Assembly (NCBI RefSeq): GCF_002776525.5
Contig: NC_045441.1
Span: 125,309,610-125,373,609, forward strand
Length of the DNA: 64,000 nucleotides
Reading direction: 5' to 3'
DNA from: Piliocolobus tephrosceles
Taxonomy: Eukaryota; Chordata; Mammalia; Primates; Cercopithecidae
In this document: piece after piece, positions 55,461-64,000 of the stretch
How the letters are laid out: the number at the start of each line of letters is the position of its first letter
Numbering within the stretch: the stretch's first letter is position 1
Notes under the pieces: model-generated
Databases searched by the model: none
Told to the model about the DNA's origin: nothing
The model's input: only the letters and a program-made list of their open reading frames with translations
Program-made: the position numbers and the translations under genes

Positions 55461-55618
55461 GCTGCTAAAGTCTGTCCTCAATTTTTACTTCTCATCTTAC
55501 ACATTGCTCACACTCCATTCTGCCTCATGGCTTCACAGAACTCCCTTGCTTCTTTATACCTTCAACTGTCTACCAGGGCCCAGGTTCTCCAGGTTCATTT
55601 GTTAATTCAGAAATCCTT

Positions 55619-55911
55619 AGTTGGGCATGGTGGCTCACACCTGTAATCCCAGCACTTTGGGAGGCCGAGGCAGGTGGAGCACAAGGTCAGGAGATCAAGA
55701 CCATCCTGGCTAACACGGTGAAACCCCATCTCTACTAAAAATACAAAAAATTATCCACGTGCGCCTGTAGTCCCAGCTACTTGGGAGGCTGAGGCAGGAG
55801 GATGGCATGAACTGGGGAGGCAGAGCTTGCAGTGCACTGAGATTGCACCACTGCACTCCAGTCTGGGCAACAGAGCGAGATTCCATCTCAAAAAAAAAAA
55901 AAAAAAGGAAA
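55619..55911 (+). mobile_element. AluY-like element
   Basis: Complete sense Alu except for a short deletion at 'ttatccacgtgcgcctgtag'. A 10-bp target duplication, agaaatcctt, lies at 55609-55618 and 55912-55921. Confidence 0.92.
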
Positions 55912-55921
55912 AGAAATCCTT

Positions 55922-57613
55922 GCCTAATTTCTGTTTATTACTGTCTCTGTACAAACCAATATCCAGCATTTCACATTTATGTTTTCTCCTATTTCCTTCT
56001 AAGTTTGCCATCAGGTCTCAAATTCCAATTATTGTATACCTTGGCTCTTGCCAATATTCCCCTCTCACCCCCCAAGTAGACTAATCATTTTTATTACCCA
56101 TTCAATCTCATTCTCTTAGAAAGATTCTATTAATTGAAAAATAAAGTGGTGCATTGGGAGCATTTCCTGATGGAACTGGGTGACTAACCTAGGGTCCAAG
56201 ATTACTCCTAGTCTACTGCAAAATGAAAAGGTTCTTTATAAAGTAGCGGTAGGGGCTGGGGGAGAATAGGCAAGGGCATACATTGGTCATGTATGAACAT
56301 ACTTCCAAACGGACTAAAGGGCATTGTCATCTGTTTTGGGGTACATGTCCAGGTTGCTGTTCTCCCAGGCAGTTTTCATCATTCCTAACCCATGTCATCA
56401 TGGTTTGGTATACTAAGGCATGACGGTGGGGATGTGCCTATTAAGAGATGAAGTATGTCTGAAAAACACTGCTATGGGAGACAAGTGGGTAAAAGTTCAA
56501 ATGAGAGGAAGCTGAAGGAGAAAAAAAGTTCTTTGGGGGCAGTTTTAGACTACAGACCTTGACATTCTGGGATCTAAAGAGTTTTACTGATGAGTCATTC
56601 ATGAGTGAATCAAAGCAACTCATTGCTCTGCAAAGTTCTTAGAAATAATATGCTCTCCTCAAATTGCATCTTCTCCATACTTTTCTTCCCAAAGAAACAT
56701 GTTCCTTTAAGTTACAACTCAGGAGAAAATACCTTCCGATAATGTGCTGGTGGGAGAAACAATCTGAGTCAGAGTGACCCTCAGAGGTAATGTTTATTGA
56801 TACGTTTTAACTTGTTGTAGTCCATGTCACTTTTCTTTTGCTGTATCTTAGAGGGAATCTAAAATACAGTCCTCATCTTCCTGTCCTTATGTTGCAGTAT
56901 GTGGTTTGGTTTCTTTATTTCAGTACTTAATTTGCCTAAACTTTATCTTTTTATTTCCAGTTTCAAAAACTATCTAATGTTCTAAAAAGTGATTTTAAAA
57001 GTGGGAACAACTTGGAGTCCTTGATTAAAATATCAATGGATAGTACCAAGTTCTTTTTTAAGTATAGTAAGGGTGGTTTTAAAAAAATCAATTCTATATT
57101 TCAAAAGGATGAATAAAATATTATAAAGGGAAATGATAATTTCCTGGCTGTGGCAGGAGTTGAAAGCCGGTGGCTGGGGTAGGTTGGGCACATTGTAACT
57201 GAAAAACGAAGCCAGTGAAAAAGGAACTGAAGCAGAGAGGGTGAACTAGAAATGTCACAGTAGGGGATGAAGGACAAAGTGTCCACAGTCCCAGATCCAC
57301 AGAGGAATGCCGTGGATATTCTTAACAACAGAAAGATAATATTAAGAAATAATTTCAATTTTAAGTAAATGTAATCAATAGGGAAAGAAAATAACAAAGG
57401 CATTATCTAGAATGATGTATCTTATAAGCTGGGAAAGGAAGAGGGACAAGGAAGGAATTTACTCATTTTGGGAACTAAAGAGGGGTGACCAGATGCTCAC
57501 TTGTTCTAGGAGTATAATTCTGGCCAAGCTAATCTTACAGCAAAACTCCAACCTGAGAATAATATTGATAGATATGTGTCAGACACTGGCCTATAGGATA
57601 TATATGTAATCCC
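55922..57613. other. Unassigned spacer
   Basis: About 1.7 kb of mixed composition. No gene, RNA or transposon that I can support. Confidence 0.42.
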
Positions 57614-58024
57614 TGTGTTAGTTCATTCTTGCACTGCTATAAAAAATACCTGAGACTGGGTAATTTTTAAAGAAAAGAGGTCTAATTGACTCATGGTTCT
57701 ATAGGCTGTACAGGAAGCACACCAGCTTCTGCTTCTGGGGAGGCTTCAAGAAACTTACAATCATGACGGAAGGTGAAGAGAAAGCAGGCATGTCTTACAT
57801 GGCTGGAGCATGAGCCAGAAAGAGGAGGAGGGGAGGTGCTACATATTTTTAAATGACTAGCTCTCATGAGAACACACTATACAGTACCAGTGGGGTATGG
57901 TGCTACCCGTTCATGAGAACTCTGCCCGCATGATCCAGTCACCTCTCACCAGGCCCTACCTCCAACATTGAAGATTACAATTCGACATGAGATTTGTGTG
58001 AGGACACAGATCCAAACCATATCA
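57614..58024 (-). mobile_element. MaLR solo LTR (MST/MLT1-like)
   Basis: Starts TGTGTTAGTTCATTCTTGC and ends CAAACCATATCA, antisense. Near-perfect 5-bp duplication: atccc before, atcct after. Same family as the LTR in the old L1 at 13666-14243, here with the 'gaaagaggaggaggggaggt' part unexpanded. Confidence 0.87.
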
Positions 58025-58027
58025 ATC

Positions 58028-58215
58028 CTCAAAACAGCCTTATGAGATAGATAGTGTTACTATCGTCTACATTTTTAGGTGGGAATATTGAAGCATGACT
58101 ACTGGCCCAAAATGCCAGTGCTTATAAGTAGTGGATATGAGATTTGAGCCCAGACCATCCAACTCCATGGTTAGCAACGGTCAAGGTTGCTAACTCCAAG
58201 GTAAGCAACTGTGCT
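58028..58215 (-). repeat. MIR fragment
   Basis: Antisense MIR: 'ccttatgagatagatagtgt', then 'gaatattgaagcatgactac' and 'gatttgagcccagacc' in consensus order. Confidence 0.62.
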
Positions 58216-58899
58216 ACGCTGCCTTGGGAAAAGCCTTTGGACAATGAAATTGTGGGATGATGGTTTGTTCTAGGAATGGACTGATACATTAAAGACTGAG
58301 CTGTCCTCTGTCATGGCAGCAGTGGGATGAGAGTTGAGGAGCAAACCTTGTTTCATTGCAACAAGGTAACAACAACATAAAAGAACAAAGACAGTCCATC
58401 AGTATTTGCAGTGTAGAACTCCATCCTAATTTTTGGGGAATTTTAACCATCTGCGTGATACAAGGTTAGTGAGTAGAACTTGGGGATGAGAGGAGAGGGG
58501 AGCTTGGAGCAGGATTTCAGAATCAGAGGTTCTCAGGAATTGGTGCTATAATCAGAATGGAAAGGTAGAGTCCAAGAGGTGTTACTGAAACAGCAGGGGT
58601 TTGGTCTAGGTCCTGCTCCTCGTTGCACAGAATGCCAATCACTGAGATGACAAGTATTGCCAAGGAAAAAGACTTTAATCAGGTGCTGTAGCCAAGGAGA
58701 TGGGAGCTCAGTCTCAAATTCAGCTCCCTGACTGACTAAACTAGGGCTTTATATAGCAGGGAAGAAAGGTAACAATATGTTAAAAAAAACAGGAACTGGG
58801 TGCCAGGGGTGCAGAAGGAGGCATCTGGTGTGGCGATCTGGTGAGTTTTAGTTCTTTGATACTTTTTTTGAGCGGCCTGAAGGTCTTTTCCTGAGGAAG

Positions 58900-59248
58900 T
58901 GTATTAGTCTGTTTTCATACTGGTATGAAGAACCGCCTGAGATGGTTAATTTACAAAGGAAAGAAGTTTAATTGACTCACAGTTCAGCATGGCTGGGAAG
59001 GCCTCAGGAAAATTACAGTCATGGCAGAAGGTGAAGGGGCAGCAAGACACCTTCTTTGAACTACCAAACACTTATAAAACCATCAAATCTAGTGAGAACT
59101 CACTATCATGAGAACCGCATGGGGGAAACTGCCCCCATGATTCAATCACCTTCACCTGGTCTCTTCCTTGGTATGTGGGGATTATGGGAATTATGGGGAT
59201 TACAATTCAAGATGAGATTTTGGGTGAAGACACAGCCAAACTATATCA
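58900..59248 (-). mobile_element. MaLR solo LTR (MSTA/MSTB-like)
   Basis: Starts TGTATTAGTCTGTTTTCATA and ends AACTATATCA, 349 bp, antisense. A perfect 5-bp duplication, ggaag, lies at 58895-58899 and 59249-59253. Contains 'actgcccccatgattcaatc'. A short 'gggattatgggaattatggg' duplication is seen near 59176-59205. Confidence 0.92.
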
Positions 59249-59253
59249 GGAAG

Positions 59254-60164
59254 GAACTCAGATGAAACAAATACAAGTTTCAAGCTTTAACAACAGAAGG
59301 GTCAATTTCCATGTTTATCCCATAGACAGTTTGTTCTAGAACTGATACATTAAAGATAGAGCCGTCCTCTGTCATGACAGCAATGGAATGGGACGAGAGT
59401 CTATGGGACTGCCTATGAGACTGTTGGGTCAATTTCAGAGGTAGATCCAGGACAATGTTGTGAACAGTAGCAAAAATTACCATAAGGGATTTGGATCTTT
59501 TTGAAGCTTATTAATAATAAAAGTAGCCTTGTGTTACATCTGCTGTGAAGCTTCCCACCACAGGCAATTTGGGAGCTGCCAAGTTACAGGATCCAGGGGT
59601 TACCATTCCCATAGAATATTCATCTGTCTGGAGTTGTGCATAAATGGCCCTGCTGACTTGTATGTGTCAGTGGAGAGGAACTTGCAGAGTTTGCAGCAAC
59701 TGCAGTTCCCCTTCATGACTTTGGAAGATAGGGATGCCTGGTGTCCTCATGCTCTGTATATCTCAGAACTCTCTTGAGTTGATAAGGACTTTCCAATCAG
59801 CCTTTTTTCATTATCTCCTACCTACTTTAACTTCAGACACATTCACATTCATCAGTCTTATCTGAACAATGAGCGGGGCTAGTACCAGGCACAATGGAAG
59901 AGGTAATATTCAGAGACTTTAATTATATTCACACTTGAGGAGTCTCCAGAAAGAACACTTTGCAAGTCATAAACTATCAGCACTAGAGCTGCCATACACT
60001 TGTTTTTAATTATTGATGAGCAGCTAGTTTAGTCGTGGGATGCCTTTCAGGGTATCCTTCAAGTGTTAACTTTGCAGCACCATAGTCCTGGTTCTCTGGA
60101 CAGAGTTGCTCTAGTTGGGTTATTTTGGTCAGAGTTAGAAGGAATAAACACTGTCAGTTTGATG
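59254..60164. other. Unassigned spacer with a partial local repeat
   Basis: No gene. 59328-59399 repeats 58262-58333 at roughly 80% identity, described as a finding. Confidence 0.45.
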
Positions 60165-60400
60165 CCACCAACATTTACTGGGCATCTTCTATGTGCCAGG
60201 GTTTGTTTGTGGTTCAGTGTTCTGTTTGGGATGAGAGAAAAATTATCTCTGCTTTCAGGAGCTCACAGTGAAGAACTGACGAGGAATATGGAAGCAAATA
60301 AACACAAATCAGCATGAGAGGTGCTGCGGAGAAGCTACTTTAAGGGGGCAGAGGAAGATGTAGTCAACATTTGGGGATCTCTGACAGGCACCCAGAGAAG
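60165..60400 (-). repeat. L2 LINE fragment
   Basis: 'aacatttactgggcatcttc' and 'tatgtgccagggtttgtttg', then 'ctgctttcaggagctcacag' and 'gctactttaagggggcagag', in the order of the antisense L2 3' region. Confidence 0.62.
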
Positions 60401-60487
60401 CAGATGCTTGAGCTGAGTTCCTCTGGTCTAATCCTTGTAGGTCTCTTCATCTGCATGGGATCCCTCTATCAGAAGGTATTGACCTTG

Positions 60488-60640
60488 GCTTCAGAATCAT
60501 CTGGAAAGCTTTGAAAGACCTCAATGCCTAGACTGCAGCCTAGACCAACTAATACTCCCTGGGGGTGGGACCCAGGCATCTGTATTTTTAAAAGTTCTAC
60601 GTGAGATACTAATGGGCAGCCAAGTTTGAAAACCACTGTC
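60488..60640 (+). mobile_element. MER5A-like hAT MITE
   Basis: 'cttcagaatcatctggaaag', 'ctgggggtgggacccaggca' and the end 'agtttgaaaaccactg' are the signature of MER5 (hAT-Charlie non-autonomous DNA element). The left terminal inverted repeat is missing. Confidence 0.78.
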
Positions 60641-60816
60641 ATAAATCAAGAATTCAGTAATTCAAAAATAAGAGTTAGGAAGATGACTGTATTATGGTTT
60701 GGAGACTGTTACTGTATTCTGAGAGGGCTGGTAGAGAAAAGAATATTGTTGTTCAGAGATCAGTGGTTATATCTGGCCATGTTCAAATACAGGAGCATCA
60801 TAGAATTTTACTAACA

Positions 60817-61140
60817 CAGTTGGCCCTCCATATCCGCGGTTTCACATTCACAGATTCGAACAACTGTGAACCAAAATTATATTTTTTAAAAAACTGACAA
60901 AAATACAACAGTAAAAATTCCTAATAAAAACAATGTGTAGTATAACAACTATTTACATAACATTTATACTGAACTAGGTATTAAAAGTAATCTAGGGATG
61001 ATTTATAGTATATGGGAAGATGTGTGTAAGCTAAATACAAATACTACACCATTTCATATTATGGACTTCAGCAAACTTGGATTTTGGTATCCTCTGGGGT
61101 CCTGGAACCAATCCGTGAGATTACTAAGGGATGACTCTGT
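60817..61140. mobile_element. Tigger-family (pogo-like) MITE
   Basis: Starts CAGTTGGCCCTCCATATCCG and ends 'aagggatgactctg', roughly inverted ends. Internal 'aggtattaaaagtaatctag' then 'ggatgatttatagtatatgg' and 'ggtcctggaaccaatccgtg' are well-known blocks of a Tigger-derived MITE. No transposase-coding part. Confidence 0.8.
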
Positions 61141-61499
61141 AGTAAAATTGGGAAAATAACCCGAGCTATTTATGTTATAAATAGGCATGGGAGCTAGGCA
61201 TGGGATACGAGCTGGGAAGCAACCTGAAGTTAGTAATTTCTACATATGTTTTGTATCTCCCACTCCTAAAAAGTCTTGGGAAAACCTGCATCTTAAAGTA
61301 AACTTAAGAAGAAACCAGAGAAGTTCCACCTAAGGATGCAGAGAAAGTGCATACATTTAAGTGTCAACCTTAAAATTATGGAAATTGTTTGCAGATTGTA
61401 CTATTCTATAAATCCATTTCAGATTTTTTAATTAGTTTTTAAACCTACAAATTCTTTGAAAATAGGCCACCCGGGGCTCACATATGCATGACTACTTCA

Positions 61500-61745
61500 A
61501 TTAAACAATAATAATGATAATATTGGTCATATTATATTTATAGCATATCTCAATATATCAGTACTTACCATATTTTATTTAATTCCCAGAAAAGTCTTGT
61601 AAAGTAGGTAACTATGATTTTTTTCCCCAGTACTCAGACTAGACTATGAGGCACAGAAATGTTAAATAAATTGTCTGGCTATGGGGTCCCATGTAGCCTG
61701 AGTTGGGATATAAACCTAGTCATTCTGAACTTCTCCACTCCTTAT
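61500..61745 (-). repeat. MIR
   Basis: Antisense MIR: 'aataataatgataatattgg', 'tttaattcccagaaaagtct', 'tatgaggcacagaaatgtta' and 'gagttgggatataaacctag' follow in consensus order. Confidence 0.7.
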
Positions 61746-61779
61746 TCTCTCTCTCTCTTCATTGTGAAAGGGAGTGACT

Positions 61780-61915
61780 TGATGTAGTTGAATAGAAAAC
61801 TGGTTTGAGAATAAGAAGATAAGGATTCCATGTCTGATTGACCTGCTCTGTGGTCCTGAGTTAGTCACTCAGCCTCTCTGAACCTTACTGTCTTCTTTAA
61901 ACACTAAAGATCAGA
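61780..61915 (+). repeat. MIR
   Basis: Sense MIR core: 'ctctgtggtcctgagttagt' then 'cactcagcctctctgaacct'. Next to an antisense MIR, giving an ancient inverted pair. Confidence 0.65.
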
Positions 61916-62039
61916 CATAATATGACATTACAATTTGCCTTGTAGTAATGAGTTGCAGAGGGAATACATGTTGAAAATCACTTTAGAACCTCACCCATAT
62001 GTCATTCTTCTGAAGGGCATCATTGCGACACATACTTAT

Positions 62040-62192
62040 ATGTGGTGGGTGCCTGTAGTTCCAGCTACTAGGGAGACTGAGGCAGGAGAATGGCATGAAC
62101 CTGGGAGGCAAGCTTGCAGTGAGCTGAGATTGTGTCACTGTACTTCAGCCTGGGCAACAGTGCAAGACTCCATCTCAAAAAAACAAAAAAAG
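62040..62192 (+). mobile_element. 5'-truncated Alu (right half)
   Basis: Begins in the A-linker-side sequence 'ggtgggtgcctgtagttcca' and ends with an A tail. Target duplication approximately acatacttatatg and acatacatatatg. The left arm is absent. Confidence 0.87.
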
Positions 62193-62404
62193 ACATACAT
62201 ATATGTACACACACATATGCATATACTCTCTCTATATATAGATATATACACACACACACAGAGATAAATAATATATATACATATATAAAAATATATGTAC
62301 CTGTCTGTATATGCTATATATATAAAAACACACTATATATATACACTATATATACACACACACTATATATATCGCGTGTGTATATATATAGTGTATGTAT
62401 TGAC
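62193..62404 (+). repeat. TA/CA-rich microsatellite
   Basis: Alternating purine-pyrimidine blocks (ATAT, ACAC, CTCT) seeded by the Alu tail. It includes a near-palindrome around 62340-62395 (acactatatata... and ...tatatatagtgt). Confidence 0.88.
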
Positions 62405-64000
62405 AGGTACTTTTTTTTCCTAAAACAAAGAGTATAGGGATTTACTTTGCATTTTTGTGTAAGTTTTATAGATGACTATTTTTCTCTTGTCAGAAAATAC
62501 CTCATCTTCCCCATCCTCCTTGTAGTTGTGGAGAACTTACATGAAAGGCAGGTGCAGTCAGACAGGTTTAACTTTTCTTTTTTTAAAACACTAACCTGTG
62601 TCCTATAGAGGATGCCCCATCTGGCTCCTTGATCCTTTGCGATCTAGATGGGTCTTTTTAGCTCTTGATCTGAAGCAGAATGGTTCTGAAACAAGCAACT
62701 TAGACCCTTTGGGAAATTAATCAGGCAGAGGAGGCAGTTCTGAGTCTCTAACAGGTACATTAAGGAGCATTCTGAAGCTTGTCTAGCTTGACAGGAAATT
62801 GCCTGGGGGAACTCTAAGAAATACAGACAGGCTTGGCTAAGGTAGGCATTGAAGTCTGCAGTTGCTTAGATTGTTCTATATCGTTAGGACATAGAAAAAC
62901 TTCAGTCCTGGAAGATGCAATCCATTTGGTACATGATATTGATGGTACTGCAGATATTAACAACAAATTAGGTGGGTACTGGAAGGTCCTCAGTGTGGCC
63001 CTACCCTCTTATAGTGTCCTTCATGTTCTTTCCCAGCCTTCTCTCCAAACTAAACAAGACTTGTTCGACAGATATGTGTATGAAGCTAGAATAGAACTGT
63101 GGTTCTTAAGGAGTAGTGGTATGTGAGCATCTAGGGTAGGTGGTAGAAGAGTAGTGAGTGAGTGCCATCCAGGAGGGGGCCAGAGGGGAGCGGTGCTGCT
63201 ACCTCCTCCCTCCCTGCAGCCTCAGGTCCCATGGTCTTCACAGTCACGGTCACTGTCCTCCGTCAGCTCCTCACTGTCTCTCAGTGGGACAAGTGCCACA
63301 GACTCCTGACTGCTTTGGAGGCTCTCCTTGGGCCTTCCTAGTTTCCATCCAACCTCCCCATCATGACCAGGGCTGTTTTACCAAATACCAAGGTGGTCAT
63401 CATCAGCACCCGTGGATTGTAGGATAAAAATCTAAACTCAGCATAACATCAAAACCCCTTCACATCTGACTTCAATCTTCCTGGTCCCCCTGGAGGGGGC
63501 TGGATGTCACAATGGTCATGTAATAGTCCACTCTCCCATCTTGATTGATTGCTGACCTGCCGGTAGGGAGCCAGAAAAGACAAAGATGAGGAAACTGAGC
63601 CAGATAGAGACCAGTCATGCTCTTCTCTGTCTCTTCATTTTACCTGCCCCTTAGCCACCAAGACGCTGTTTGCAGTGGCTCCTACCTTCTTCTAATCTTG
63701 AAGGAATTTACTTCCTTAAAATCTACAAGTCCTGTAGTGCTTTCTCATTCTATAATCTGTATATCCCAACAAAGCAAGATTTTCGTCAAATCTGACCTTC
63801 TGTAATTTGTGTTTAAAAAACACTGAATATGAGTTTTCAAACTACTATGCATAATTCCCACTTCCAAAGGACAATCTGAAACAATTCTTACCTCCTCCTT
63901 CCTTAAGAGTCACATCAGGAGGTTTTAATGATACATTAACTCATCAAAAATATTAATTAAGCTTCTAAGATAGAGCTAGAATTAAACTCAGATTCCACAC
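62405..64000. other. Unassigned spacer to window end
   Basis: No gene that I can support. A 97-codon frame at 62833-63126 begins at TTG, not ATG. 63160-63480 is GC-richer; its end ('aaaatctaaactcagcataa', 'cttcacatctgacttcaatc') may be old LINE L2 sequence, too weak to call. Confidence 0.4.

Noticed and set aside
62833..63126. 97-codon frame near the window end
   Set aside because: It starts at TTG, shows no motif I recognise and has no supporting context. I leave it unassigned.
1..64000. CRISPR arrays, operons, ribosome binding sites, integrons or phage attachment sites
   Set aside because: The DNA is primate nuclear sequence. No regularly spaced direct repeats other than microsatellites and the L1 5' UTR units were seen.

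Overview
This window looks like intergenic or deep-intronic DNA from a primate, most likely an Old World monkey. I find no cellular protein-coding gene, no tRNA or rRNA and no CRISPR array. The primate call rests on many Alu and L1 copies. The Old World monkey call rests on three things. Two young Alus, at 33761-34056 and 53326-53612, carry the bases I associate with the cercopithecoid AluYR lineage: their + strand reads 'ggctggatctcagctcactg' and 'ggcttgagccaccgcgccc'. Three young L1 copies share a 3' UTR unlike the human L1PA1 3' UTR. The ORF1p coiled coil of the intact L1 differs strongly from human ORF1p while its RNA-binding half is nearly the same.

Layout: 1-5 kb holds old MIR, L2 and L1 debris, an LTR with an Alu in it, and a tandemly duplicated Alu-in-Alu block. 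5022-11200 is a full-length antisense L1 with both ORFs open and of canonical length (ORF1 338 aa, ORF2 1275 aa). It lies directly against an old, internally deleted antisense L1 (11201-16520) that is itself split by a MaLR LTR. 16889-18292 is a young 5'-truncated sense L1. 18-30 kb is AT-rich and carries ancient L1, a Tigger DNA transposon, MaLR LTRs and Alus. 30.3-31.7 kb is a three-layer nest: an SVA-like VNTR fragment inside an MLT1-type LTR inside an old L1. 37.8-39.15 kb is a probable MLT1 provirus remnant. 40073-47100 is an older full-length sense L1PA with a clear target-site duplication and two Alu insertions. 52.4-53.7 kb is an MST LTR carrying a 5'-inverted young L1 and a monkey-type AluY. 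54-64 kb holds L2, MIR, MLT1, MST, MER5A and Tigger-type fragments and microsatellites.

There are two runs of N. The 10-N run at 22673-22682 is flanked by the same 37 bases on both sides, so it looks like two unmerged contig ends. The 100-N run at 50359-50458 lies in a TA/TG microsatellite.

The only intact genetic system is the L1 at 5022-11200. Its internal promoter, chaperone ORF1p and endonuclease/reverse transcriptase ORF2p work together in cis to copy the element, and ORF2p enzymes of this lineage also mobilise Alu RNAs. I found no undescribed gene system. The most unusual points are the missing target-site duplication and mismatched flanks of the intact L1, its ORF0 cut short after 14 codons, the SVA-like VNTR, the 5'-inverted L1, and several local duplications and inverted repeats that the transposon annotation does not explain.
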